This document shows positions 32,925-41,371 of a stretch of 64,000 bases of DNA, in pieces. Numbering within the stretch: the first letter of the stretch is position 1; the number at the start of each line of letters is the position of its first letter. This DNA comes from Actinosynnema sp. ALI-1.44. Its GTDB lineage: Bacteria > Actinomycetota > Actinomycetes > Mycobacteriales > Pseudonocardiaceae. The notes under the pieces are model-generated. The model worked only from the letters and a program-made list of their open reading frames with translations. It did not search any database and was not told the origin of the DNA. The stretch covers positions 434,001 to 498,000 of the forward strand of contig NZ_MTQO01000050.1 of NCBI RefSeq assembly GCF_001984155.1. The letters run 5' to 3'. A program made the position numbers and the translations under genes.

Positions 32925-33902
32925 ATGAACCTGACCAGTGAGCGCGCCCCGCTGACCAGAGTCCCGCTGTCCGACGCGCCGCGTCCGCCACTGGACACCA
33001 CGCAGCTGCCGTGGCCCGGCGAGTACGTCGAGGCCGGTGGTGTCCGGCTGCACATCCGCAGGACGCCGGGCCCGTCCGACGAGACGGCGGTGTTCGTGCA
33101 CGGCCTCGGCGGATCGTCGATGAACTGGACCGACCTGGCCGGGCAGTTGTCGCTGCACGCGCAGGGCATCGCCGTCGACATGCCGGGAGCGGGTCGGTCC
33201 GAACCACCCACCGGGTACACCTTCGACCTGGCCGACCAGGCCGAGACGCTGGCCGCGTTCGTGCGTGGTCTTGGTCACGGACCGGTGCACCTGTTCGGCA
33301 ACTCGCTCGGCGGGGCGACCGCGATGATCCTCGCGGCCCGCCACCCCGATCTGGTGAAGACGCTGACGCTGGTCTCGCCCGCGGTCCCGGACCTGCGGCC
33401 GTTCCCGAGCCGGATGTCCGACCGGCGGATCCCGTTCGCGATGATGCCGATCATCGGCGCGCGGTTCAGACGCCAACTGGCCATGCTGACGCCCATGCAG
33501 CGCGCGCAACAACTGGTGAACCTGTGTTTCGCGGACCCGTCGATGGTCCCGCCGCACCGGCTGCACGAGACCGCGAACGAGTTCGTCGAACGATCGAAGA
33601 TCACGTGGGCGGCGCAGGCGCTGATGAGCCTGACGCTGGGCCTGTTCCGGGCCTGGCTGGTGCCGCCGTCGCAGTCGCTGTGGCGGATCGTGCCCCGGAT
33701 TTCCGCGCCCACGCTGGTGATCTGGGGCGCGGAGGACAAGCTGGTGACTGTCCGTAAGGCGCCTCGAACCGCGCGGCTGCTGCCCCGCGGACGCCTGCTT
33801 GTCCTGCCCCGCACCGGACACGTCGCGCAAATGGAACGGCCAGAGACCGTGGCGCGGGCCACGTTGGGGCTCTGGGAAGCACAACGGGAGGGGGCCTGGT
33901 AA
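32925..33902 (+). CDS. Alpha/beta hydrolase (lipase/esterase-like)
   Basis: 325 aa. FVHGLGGSSMNW (HG oxyanion), nucleophile elbow GNSLGG at 125-130 with Ser127 (Asn replaces the usual His before Ser), acid in IWGAEDKLVT and catalytic His in LPRTGHVAQMERPE. The Met/Pro-rich lid region between ~150 and 230 (MMPIIGARFRRQLAMLTPM) suggests a hydrophobic substrate. ATG 32925 is preceded only by a weak ACTGG box. Likely followed by the DUF3152 gene as a separate unit 52 nt later. Confidence 0.92.
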   Translation: MNLTSERAPLTRVPLSDAPRPPLDTTQLPWPGEYVEAGGVRLHIRRTPGPSDETAVFVHGLGGSSMNWTDLAGQLSLHAQGIAVDMPGAGRSEPPTGYTFDLADQAETLAAFVRGLGHGPVHLFGNSLGGATAMILAARHPDLVKTLTLVSPAVPDLRPFPSRMSDRRIPFAMMPIIGARFRRQLAMLTPMQRAQQLVNLCFADPSMVPPHRLHETANEFVERSKITWAAQALMSLTLGLFRAWLVPPSQSLWRIVPRISAPTLVIWGAEDKLVTVRKAPRTARLLPRGRLLVLPRTGHVAQMERPETVARATLGLWEAQREGAW

Positions 33903-33954
33903 CCCAGCCGGTTGCGCCATCGTTATCGGAGAGTGATGTGGCACCCTGTAGGTC

Positions 33955-35055
33955 GTGAGCCGGATGACGCAAGGAGGAGACGTCTCGCCGCCCAAGAAGT
34001 CACGTTCCGGAGCATCACGCGCGTCCACGCGGGGACCCCATGGACGTCGCACGACTGATGACCGGTACGAGCGTGGCACGCGACGCGCGTCCGGCGAACC
34101 ACTGGCAGCGGCGTGGAAACCGGACGCCGAGAACGCCGAGGAGTCGTATCGGCGCATCCCGCCGGTCCGCAAGCGCGGCATCCTGGCCGTCTACGGCTGG
34201 CGGCTGTACGCGATCCCGATCCTCCTGGTGATCACCGCGCTCGTGGTGTGGGACACCACCAACACCGAGCCGACCGGCAAGACGCAGCAGGTGGGCAACA
34301 CCGCGGCGGCGATCGGCGGCACCAACGAGGTCCCCACGGACACCCCGGACGCCACCGAGAAGCCGGTCACCCCGATCGACGCCAAGATCCCCACGGCGGA
34401 ACTGCCACCGGGCCGTGACTTCACCCAGGCAGGCCCCGAGACGTTCCGCGTGGTCCCCGGCACCGGACCCAAGGTCGGCCAGGGCACGCAGAAGACGTAC
34501 ACGTACTCGATCGAGATCGAGAACGGCATCACCGCGACGGACGTCGGTGGCGGGGACGACGCGTTCGCCGGACTGGTCGACTCCACCCTGGCCGACCCGC
34601 GTGGCTGGACAAGCGATCCACGCATCGCGGTGCAGCGCGTGACAGACAAGCCTCTCGTGCGCATCTCGCTGACCACGCCGGAGACGACGCACAAGCTGTG
34701 CGGGCGAACCATCCCGTATGAGTCGTCGTGCCGGTTGTCCCGTGACGGTCGCGTCGTCATCAACCTCGCCCGATGGGTGCGTGGGGCGTTGGCCTTCAAC
34801 GGTGACATGGGGCTCTACCGGGTCTACGCCATCAACCATGAGGTTGGTCACGCGTTCGGCCGCGGTCACGAGGGCTGTGCGCAGAACGACGGGCTCGCGC
34901 CGGTGATGATGCAGCAGTCGTTCGGCGTGAACAACAACTACGTTGCCCAGCTCAACGACGCGGTGCCGGGCACGCGAGACCCGGTGAAGGCGGACGGGAA
35001 GGTCTGCAAGACCAATCCGTACCCCAACCCGCAGGGTAAGCCGCCCGGTTCCTGA
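33955..35055 (+). CDS. DUF3152 membrane-anchored zincin-like protein
   Basis: 366 aa. A 75-residue basic, disordered N-terminus, one transmembrane helix (about 79-97, LYAIPILLVITALVVW), a Thr/Pro-rich linker, then the DUF3152 domain with the metalloprotease motif HEVGHAFGRGH at 295-305 (HExxHxxGxxH, three zinc ligands). It is predicted to be an extracytoplasmic metallopeptidase. DUF3152 directly before moeZ is a conserved actinobacterial pair (Rv3207c/Rv3206c in M. tuberculosis, as I recall). Start GTG 33955; ATG 33964 is also possible. Confidence 0.92.
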   Translation: MSRMTQGGDVSPPKKSRSGASRASTRGPHGRRTTDDRYERGTRRASGEPLAAAWKPDAENAEESYRRIPPVRKRGILAVYGWRLYAIPILLVITALVVWDTTNTEPTGKTQQVGNTAAAIGGTNEVPTDTPDATEKPVTPIDAKIPTAELPPGRDFTQAGPETFRVVPGTGPKVGQGTQKTYTYSIEIENGITATDVGGGDDAFAGLVDSTLADPRGWTSDPRIAVQRVTDKPLVRISLTTPETTHKLCGRTIPYESSCRLSRDGRVVINLARWVRGALAFNGDMGLYRVYAINHEVGHAFGRGHEGCAQNDGLAPVMMQQSFGVNNNYVAQLNDAVPGTRDPVKADGKVCKTNPYPNPQGKPPGS

Positions 35056-35130
35056 TCCCGCAATGTGGGCATCGCGGAAGCATCCGGCCCCCGGCGGTGT
35101 TGGATTGGAGCGGACGCTTAGGAGGAGTCG

Positions 35131-36312
35131 ATGCCAGGTAGTTCGCTGCCGCCGCTGGTGGAGCCCGCCGCGGAGCTGACCAAGGACGAGGTGGCCCGCT
35201 ACAGCAGGCACCTGATCATCCCAGATGTTGGAGTCGACGGTCAGAAGCGGCTGAAGAACGCTCGTGTGCTCGTCGTCGGCGCGGGTGGCCTCGGCAGCCC
35301 CGCGCTGCTGTACTTGGCCGCCGCCGGTGTCGGCACGCTCGGAGTCGTCGACTTCGACGTGGTGGACGAGTCGAACCTGCAGCGCCAGGTGATCCACGGC
35401 GTGTCGGACGTCGGCAAGCCGAAGGCGGTCTCGGCGCGCGAGTCGATCGCGGAGATCAACCCGTTCGTCAAGGTGAACCTGCACGAGGCGCACCTGAACT
35501 CGGAGAACGCACTCGAGATCTTCCGCGACTACGACCTGATCCTGGACGGCACGGACAACTTCGCCACCCGGTATCTGGTGAACGACGCCGCGGTGCTGCT
35601 GGGCAAGCCGTACGTGTGGGGTTCGATCTTCCGCTTCGAAGGCCAGGTCAGCGTCTTCTGGGAGGACGCGCCCAACGGCAAGGGCCTCAACTACCGGGAC
35701 CTCTACCCGGAGCCGCCGCCACCCGGGATGGTCCCGTCGTGCGCGGAGGGCGGCGTGCTCGGTGTGCTGTGCGCGTCGATCGGTTCGGTCATGGTGACCG
35801 AGGCGATCAAGCTGCTGACGGGCATCGGCGAGCCGCTGCTCGGCAGGCTGATGGTCTACGACGCACTCGAGATGAGCTACCGGACCATCAAGATCCGCAA
35901 GGACCCGGAGAGCCCGAAGATCACCGAGCTGATCGACTACGAGGCGTTCTGCGGAGTCGTGTCCGACGACGCGCAGAAGGCGGCCGCCGGGTCGACCATC
36001 ACCCCGCGTGAGCTGAAGGAGAAGTTCGACCGGGGCGACAACTTCGCGCTCATCGACGTCCGCGAGCAGCACGAGTACGAGATCGTGTCGATCCCGGGCG
36101 CCGTCCTGATCCCGAAGGACCGGATCCTGTCCGGCGAGGCGCTGGCGCAACTGCCCCAGGACAAGCCGATCGTGCTGCACTGCAAGTCGGGCGCCCGCTC
36201 GGCGGAAGCCCTTGCCGCGCTGCACAAGGCGGGATTCGCCGACGCTGTGCACGTGGGCAGCGGCGTGCTCGGCTGGGCGCGGGACGTCGACCCGAGCCTG
36301 CCGACGTACTGA
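35131..36312 (+). CDS. moeZ: Adenylyltransferase/sulfurtransferase MoeZ
   Basis: 393 aa. The N-terminal ThiF/MoeB domain has the nucleotide loop GAGGLGS at 50-56 and VVDFDVVDESNLQRQ; it adenylates the C-terminal glycine of sulfur carriers (MoaD, CysO, ThiS). The C-terminal rhodanese domain has active-site Cys351 in CKSGARS and transfers sulfur to form the thiocarboxylate. The pair supports molybdopterin, cysteine and thiamine synthesis; a molybdenum nitrate reductase lies 1.6 kb downstream, though not in one operon. Preceded by AGGAG. Followed by a 12-bp stem terminator. Confidence 0.96.
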   Translation: MPGSSLPPLVEPAAELTKDEVARYSRHLIIPDVGVDGQKRLKNARVLVVGAGGLGSPALLYLAAAGVGTLGVVDFDVVDESNLQRQVIHGVSDVGKPKAVSARESIAEINPFVKVNLHEAHLNSENALEIFRDYDLILDGTDNFATRYLVNDAAVLLGKPYVWGSIFRFEGQVSVFWEDAPNGKGLNYRDLYPEPPPPGMVPSCAEGGVLGVLCASIGSVMVTEAIKLLTGIGEPLLGRLMVYDALEMSYRTIKIRKDPESPKITELIDYEAFCGVVSDDAQKAAAGSTITPRELKEKFDRGDNFALIDVREQHEYEIVSIPGAVLIPKDRILSGEALAQLPQDKPIVLHCKSGARSAEALAALHKAGFADAVHVGSGVLGWARDVDPSLPTY

Positions 36313-36326
36313 GGTTTTCTCCGGTG

Positions 36327-36354
36327 ACGGCCCCACGGTTCGCCGTGGGGCCGT
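36327..36354. terminator. Bidirectional TTCG-loop terminator
   Basis: ACGGCCCCACGG (36327-36338) pairs perfectly with CCGTGGGGCCGT (36343-36354) around the very stable TTCG tetraloop, followed by TTT. It ends moeZ on the plus strand and abuts the stop codon of the convergent MarR gene (36356). Confidence 0.9.
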
Positions 36355-36355
36355 T

Positions 36356-36847
36356 TCACGTGTCGCCCAAGGAGCTCAGCAGGCCGCGCAGCGAACCGGC
36401 CAAGTGATCCCGTTCATCCGCGGGCAGTGCTGAGAGCAGGCGGGTCTCATTCGCCACGTGGGCCGCGAGGATGTCGTCGACCAGTGCTCTGCCCTCGCCG
36501 GTCAGGCGGACGCGGACCGAGCGGCGGTCTTGTTCGTCGGGGACGCGCTCGACGAAGCCCCGGGCTGTCAGGCGGTCGATCCGGTTGGTGATCGCGCCGG
36601 ACGTCACCATCGCCGTCCGGATGAGCGCACCGGCCGTCAGCTCGTAGGGCGATCCTGACCTGCGGAGCGCCGCCAGGACGTCGAACTCCCAGCTCTCCAG
36701 GCCGTGTCCGGCGAAGAACTCCTTGAGCTCGCGGTCGAGTACGCGGGACAGCCGGGAGATCCGGCCGACGATGCCCATCGGCCACGGGTCGATGTCGGGG
36801 CGCTCGGTCCGCCACTGGGCCAGGATCTCGTCCACCGCGTCGCGCAT
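36356..36847 (-). CDS. MarR family transcriptional regulator
   Basis: 163 aa. Winged helix with LESWEFDVLAALRRSGSPYE, LTAGALIRTAMVTSGAITNR (recognition helix) and the wing DEQDRRSVRVRLTGEGR, framed by dimerisation helices. The N-terminal block (ILAQWRTERPDIDPWPMGIV, GRISRLSRVLDRELKEFFAG) is common in actinobacterial MarR proteins that control efflux or metabolism. It is divergent from the TIGR02569 gene, with 158 nt between them; no clear palindrome was seen there. Confidence 0.94.
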   Translation of the reverse strand: MRDAVDEILAQWRTERPDIDPWPMGIVGRISRLSRVLDRELKEFFAGHGLESWEFDVLAALRRSGSPYELTAGALIRTAMVTSGAITNRIDRLTARGFVERVPDEQDRRSVRVRLTGEGRALVDDILAAHVANETRLLSALPADERDHLAGSLRGLLSSLGDT

Positions 36848-37005
36848 CGGCCACCAACTGTCTCAACGTTCACCTACTTGACGGGAAGGCTACCTCCGGG
36901 CGGCCCGTTGTACGCGGTACACCGGCGTCGCCATTCCCACGCCCCCGACACGAATGGCGTGGCGGGGAGCCTCAATCGGGGCGGGACGCGGTAGCGTGCC
37001 TGCCG

Positions 37006-37800
37006 ATGGGTACTCCGAAGCCGCCACCACCTCACGTCCGTGCCGCGTTCGGCGCACGGGACGCGGAGCCGGAGTTGATCGACGCCGGTCCGATGTGGCG
37101 ATGCGGGGACGGCGCCTTCAAGCCGGCCAACAGCCCAGCCGAAGCGGCATGGGTCGCGAAGGCGCTGGGCGAACTGCACGTGCCCGGTCTGCGGATCGGG
37201 CGGCCGTTACGAAGCACCGACGGCCGCTGGGTCGTCGGTGGCTGGGCGGCCTACCGCTTCATCGAGGGCCACGCCGAGCCACGGCACGACGAGGTCATCG
37301 CCGTCTCGCTCACGCTGCACGAGGCGTTGAAGAACCTGCCGCGTCCCCGCTTCATCGACGCCAGGCAGGACGTGTTCGCCGTCGCCGACCGGGTCGCCGG
37401 TGGCGAGCTCGACATGCCGTTGAAAGCCGACCGCGGCGGTGAGCTCTTCGAGGAGCTCAGCACCAAGCGCAAGCCGACCAAGCTGACCAAACAGGTCGTC
37501 CACGGCGACCTGTTCGGCAACGTGCTGTTCGTCGGCGAGGCCGACCCCGGCCTGATCGACTTCCGGCCGTACTGGCGCCCGACGGAGTGGGCGGCGGCCG
37601 TGGTCGTCGTCGACTCCCTGGCGTGGGGCGGTGCCGACGACGGCATCATCGGCCGGTGGGCGCATCTGGCCGAATGGCCGCAGACGCTGCTGCAGGCGTT
37701 GCTGTTCCGGCTGGCCGTGCACGCTCTGCACCCGAAGTCCACTGTCGAGTCGTTGAAGGGCCTCACCCGGGTCGCCGAGCAGGTCGACCAGCTGCTCTGA
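37006..37800 (+). CDS. TIGR02569 family kinase-like protein
   Basis: 264 aa. Matches the actinobacterial TIGR02569 pattern: a GDGAFKPANSPAEAAWVAKAL segment, GGWAAYRFIEGHAEP, VVHGDLFGNVLF (the phosphotransferase catalytic HGD) and GLIDFRPYWRPTEWAAAVVV (the metal-binding Asp, IDF). This is a degenerate aminoglycoside-phosphotransferase/choline-kinase fold; the substrate is unknown. It occurs near moeZ in related genomes. ATG 37006 is the only convincing start. Confidence 0.9.
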   Translation: MGTPKPPPPHVRAAFGARDAEPELIDAGPMWRCGDGAFKPANSPAEAAWVAKALGELHVPGLRIGRPLRSTDGRWVVGGWAAYRFIEGHAEPRHDEVIAVSLTLHEALKNLPRPRFIDARQDVFAVADRVAGGELDMPLKADRGGELFEELSTKRKPTKLTKQVVHGDLFGNVLFVGEADPGLIDFRPYWRPTEWAAAVVVVDSLAWGGADDGIIGRWAHLAEWPQTLLQALLFRLAVHALHPKSTVESLKGLTRVAEQVDQLL

Positions 37801-37862
37801 GTGCGGCCGACCGGACCGGCTCGCCACCCTCACGGTGGAAAAAGGTCCGCTGAGCAGCCAAC

Positions 37863-37899
37863 GTCGCATAGTCGAAACATGGCCGCATCAAGAGGTAAC
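37863..37899 (+). promoter_or_regulatory. Possible GlnR box upstream of the nitrate operon
   Basis: GTCGC-N6-GAAAC (37863-37878) fits the actinobacterial GlnR half-sites GTnAC-N6-GAAAC with one mismatch, and GTAAC follows at 37895-37899, 21 nt after GAAAC. It lies 48 nt before the nitrate reductase start, in a 125-nt intergenic region. Nitrate assimilation is a standard GlnR target in Amycolatopsis and relatives. Confidence 0.4.
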
Positions 37900-37925
37900 A
37901 ACGGCTCCTTAGCGTCTTGCGCGTG

Positions 37926-39950
37926 ATGGCCGAGACGCATTGCCCTTACTGCGCGCTGCAGTGCGCGATGACACTGGACGGCGCCCAAGTCACGCCACGC
38001 GAGTTCCCCACGAACCGGGGTGGGTTGTGCCAGAAGGGCTGGACGTCCGGCGCGTTGCTCACCAGTCCTGTCAGGTTGACCACGCCGTTGTTGCACGGCC
38101 GCCCAGTGAGCTGGGACGCGGCCCTCGATCACATCGCCGAACGGATCGAGCGCATCCAACTCGACCATGGACGCGACGGCATGGCCGTCTTCGGCGGTGG
38201 GGGGCTCACGAACGAGAAGGCCTACGCGCTGGGCAAGTTCGCCCGTGTCGCCCTGCGGACCTCGCAGATCGACTACAACGGCCGGTTCTGCATGTCGTCG
38301 GCCGCGGCGGCGGGCACCAAGGCGTTCGGCGTGGACCGCGGGCTGCCCTTTCCCGTCACGGATCTCGACGCCGCCGACGTCATCCTCCTGGTGGGCGCCA
38401 ACCCGGCGGAGACGATGCCGCCGTTCATGCAGCACATCAAGGCCGGTCTGATCGTCGTCGATCCGCGCCGCACCGCCACCGCCGAGCGGGCCGCACTCCA
38501 CTTGCGCCCCGCACCCGGCACCGACTTGGCTCTCGCACTCGGAATTCTGCATTCAGCCTTCAGCGAGGGATATGTAGAACACGATTACATTGAACGCAGA
38601 ACTCAGAACTTCGAGGACGCGTGGCGGATTGCGGCGGCGTGGTGGCCGGAGCGCGTGGAGCGCGTCACCGGAGTCGCGGCGACAGACCAGCGCACAGTGG
38701 CGCGAATGCTGCATGAGGCCAAGAACGCCTACATCCTCACCGCACGCGGTGCGGAACAGCATGCGAGCGGCACGGACACGGTCAGCGCGTGGATCAACCT
38801 GGCGCTCGCGTTCGGCCTGCCCGGCACGCCCGGCAACGGCTACGGATGCCTGACCGGACAGGGAAACGGCCAGGGTGGCAGGGAACACGGCCAGAAGGCC
38901 GACCAACTCCCGGGATACCGCAAGATCGACGACCCAGCGGCACGCGAGCACGTTGCGAGGGTGTGGGGCGTCGACCCGCGTTCCCTACCCGGGCCCGGCC
39001 GATCGGCATACGAACTGCTCGACGCGCTGGGCCGCCCCGACGGACCGAAGGGTCTGCTTGTCTTCGGCAGCAACCCGGTCGTCTCCGCGCCGCGCGCGAC
39101 ACACGTGACCGAGCGGCTGAAAGCCCTTGACCTGCTTGTCGTCGCGGACTTCGTGCCGAACGAGACCACGGAGCTCGCCGACGTCGTCCTGCCGGTGACC
39201 CAGTGGGCCGAGGAGGAAGGGACCCTGACCAACCTCGAAGGCCGGGTGCTACACCGCAGGCCCGCGCTGTCGCCGCCGCCCGGTGTCCGCTCGGACCTGG
39301 GAGTGCTGCGGGAACTCGCGATCAGGCTGGGCGCGCCGGCGAAGATGTTCCCCACCATCGCCGAGGAGGTGTTCGACGAGCTCGCCGAGGCCTCCGCCGG
39401 TGGGATCGCCGACTACTCGGGCATCACCTACGCCAGGCTGCGTGACGGCGAAGCGCTGCACTGGCCGGTGCCCGACCGCCGCCACCCCGGCACACCAAGG
39501 CTTTTCACCGAGCGGTTCGGGCACGCGGACGGCCGGGCCCGGTTCGCCCCTGTCGACCACAAAGGACCGGCTGAGCCTACTGACGACGAGTTCCCGCTGA
39601 TGGCGACGACCGGGCGGGTGCTGGCGCACTACCAGTCCGGTGCCCAGACCCGACGGATCGACGAGCTCGTCGGCGCCGTGCCGGAGTCCTATGTAGAGGT
39701 ACATCCGGACACCGCCGCACGAGCCGGTCTCGCCGACGGCGACATGGCCACAGTCGAGTCGCGGCGCGGCGAGGTCTCCGCCCGAGTCCGGTGTGTGGTG
39801 TCGATGCGACCGGACACCGTGTTCCTTCCCTTCCACTTTCCGGGTGTGCACAGTGCGAACCGGTTGACCAATCCGGCACTCGACCCGGCGAGCCGGATGC
39901 CCGAGTTCAAAGTCTGCGCGGTTCGTCTACTCCATGGGGGCATCGAATGA
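37926..39950 (+). CDS. nasA: Assimilatory nitrate reductase catalytic subunit
   Basis: 674 aa molybdopterin oxidoreductase reducing nitrate to nitrite in the cytoplasm. N-terminal [4Fe-4S] ligands are Cys6, Cys9, Cys13 and Cys35 (CPYCALQC ... GGLCQKG). Mo-bis-MGD domains follow: FGGGGLTNEKAYALGKF, ILLVGANPAETMPP, GCLTGQGNGQGGREHGQKAD, and the C-terminal molydop-binding domain (MATTGRVLAHYQSGAQTRR, FHFPGVHSANRLTNPALDP). There is no C-terminal BFD domain; that function is in the next gene. ATG 37926 is chosen; TTG 37917 and GTG 37923 are in-frame alternatives, and no SD is obvious. First gene of a seven-gene operon. Confidence 0.95.
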   Translation: MAETHCPYCALQCAMTLDGAQVTPREFPTNRGGLCQKGWTSGALLTSPVRLTTPLLHGRPVSWDAALDHIAERIERIQLDHGRDGMAVFGGGGLTNEKAYALGKFARVALRTSQIDYNGRFCMSSAAAAGTKAFGVDRGLPFPVTDLDAADVILLVGANPAETMPPFMQHIKAGLIVVDPRRTATAERAALHLRPAPGTDLALALGILHSAFSEGYVEHDYIERRTQNFEDAWRIAAAWWPERVERVTGVAATDQRTVARMLHEAKNAYILTARGAEQHASGTDTVSAWINLALAFGLPGTPGNGYGCLTGQGNGQGGREHGQKADQLPGYRKIDDPAAREHVARVWGVDPRSLPGPGRSAYELLDALGRPDGPKGLLVFGSNPVVSAPRATHVTERLKALDLLVVADFVPNETTELADVVLPVTQWAEEEGTLTNLEGRVLHRRPALSPPPGVRSDLGVLRELAIRLGAPAKMFPTIAEEVFDELAEASAGGIADYSGITYARLRDGEALHWPVPDRRHPGTPRLFTERFGHADGRARFAPVDHKGPAEPTDDEFPLMATTGRVLAHYQSGAQTRRIDELVGAVPESYVEVHPDTAARAGLADGDMATVESRRGEVSARVRCVVSMRPDTVFLPFHFPGVHSANRLTNPALDPASRMPEFKVCAVRLLHGGIE

Positions 39951-41371
39951 TCCCACGTCAGGTGGTCGTGGCCGGGTACGGGATGGCCGGTGCCCGATTG
40001 GCCGAGGAAATACTCAGGCGTGACAAGGAACGTGGACACATAGCACTGACAGTTCTCGGTGCGGAACCACACATTGCCTACAATCGTGTGTTGCTGTCCG
40101 GCGTCGTCGCGGGGACCATGAAACCGGAAAACGTTACGTTGCACGGTGACGAATGGCGCGAGAAAGTCCGGCTCGGCATGAGTGTCACGGGGATCGACCG
40201 GGGCGCGCGCAAAGTCACGCTCTCCGACGGCAGCACGATCGGCTACGACGTCCTGGTCCTGGCCACCGGCAGTCGCGCGTGGATCCCGCCTGTGCCCGGT
40301 CTGCACCCGCAAGCCCCTGGCGTGCACACCTTTCGGACACTCGACGACTGCGCGGGGATCCTCGGTGCGGCCCGGCCAGGTGCGCCGGTGGCCGTGCTCG
40401 GTGGCGGACTGCTGGGAATCGAGGCCGCGCGCGGGCTCGCGGCCAGGGGCTGTCAGGTGACCGTGGTGCACCCCGTCGGGCACCTGATGGAACGCCAGCT
40501 CGACGAGGCGGCAGGCAGAGTGCTCGCTGCGCAACTGTCCACATTGGGTGTCGAGGTCCGGGTCGGCGCGAAGGTCACCGGCTACGCACCCGGTGACGGC
40601 CTGAAGCTCGACGACGGACTGGTTCCCGCGGACATGGTCGTGGTGACCGCCGGTGTGAAGGCGGAGACCGACCTGGCCACCGCGGCCGGGCTGGACGTCG
40701 ACCGGGGCGTCCTGGTCGACGACTGCCTGCGCACCAGCGATCCGCGGATCCACGCGATCGGCGACTGCGCGCAGCACCCGGGCACGACGGCCGGGCTCGT
40801 GCAGTCGGCCTGGGACCAGGCCGAGGTCCTCGCGGACCTGCTGACCGGGACGAACGTGGCGAAGCGGTACCGGGGGACGCCCGTCGTCACCCGGCTCAAG
40901 GCCAGGGACGTCGACCTGGCGGCACTGGGCGACGTGCACGCCGACGTGCACACCGCGGACGCGGAAGTCCTGTGCCTCAGCGATCCGACGCGCGGCCGGT
41001 ACACGAAACTGGTGATCAGACAGGACCGTGTGGCAGGGGCGATCATGATCGGCGCGCCGGACGCGGCGGCCACGATCACCCAACTCTACGACAGCCGCGT
41101 GCCCGTGCCGTCCGACCGGCTGGCCGTCCTGTTGGGACGCGCCTTGCCGACCTCGGCGACGGCCGCGGCGAGCCCGGCCGAGCTGCCCGCCAACACTGTG
41201 GTGTGCCGGTGCAACTCGGTGACGAAGGCCCAACTGATCACGGCGTGGCGATCCGGCGCCACCGACGTACGCGGACTGGCGTCGGCCACGAGGGCGACGA
41301 CCGGGTGCGGCAGCTGCCGCGACGCGGTGTGCGGCATAGCCGATTGGCTCTCCGACAAGACACAGGGATGA
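39947..41371 (+). CDS. Nitrate reductase electron-transfer flavoprotein with BFD [2Fe-2S] domain
   Basis: 474 aa. An N-terminal FAD domain (VVVAGYGMAGARLAEEIL), a second NAD(P)-binding fold (VAVLGGGLLGIEAARGLAA) and a C-terminal bacterioferritin-associated-ferredoxin-like domain with cysteines in VCRCNSV and TGCGSCRDAVC. It resembles the N-terminal half of NirB and is expected to pass electrons from NAD(P)H to the catalytic subunit (NasC role). ATG 39947 overlaps the nasA stop by ATGA, and the stop overlaps the transporter start by ATGA. The order matches the nas operon described for Amycolatopsis mediterranei (nasACKBDEF, from memory). Confidence 0.92.
   Translation: MIPRQVVVAGYGMAGARLAEEILRRDKERGHIALTVLGAEPHIAYNRVLLSGVVAGTMKPENVTLHGDEWREKVRLGMSVTGIDRGARKVTLSDGSTIGYDVLVLATGSRAWIPPVPGLHPQAPGVHTFRTLDDCAGILGAARPGAPVAVLGGGLLGIEAARGLAARGCQVTVVHPVGHLMERQLDEAAGRVLAAQLSTLGVEVRVGAKVTGYAPGDGLKLDDGLVPADMVVVTAGVKAETDLATAAGLDVDRGVLVDDCLRTSDPRIHAIGDCAQHPGTTAGLVQSAWDQAEVLADLLTGTNVAKRYRGTPVVTRLKARDVDLAALGDVHADVHTADAEVLCLSDPTRGRYTKLVIRQDRVAGAIMIGAPDAAATITQLYDSRVPVPSDRLAVLLGRALPTSATAAASPAELPANTVVCRCNSVTKAQLITAWRSGATDVRGLASATRATTGCGSCRDAVCGIADWLSDKTQG

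Noticed and set aside
34015-36336. Very long open frame on the minus strand opposite DUF3152 and moeZ
   Set aside because: It is an antisense shadow of GC-rich coding sequence: Arg/His/Val-rich with no domain, while the plus strand encodes complete conserved proteins.
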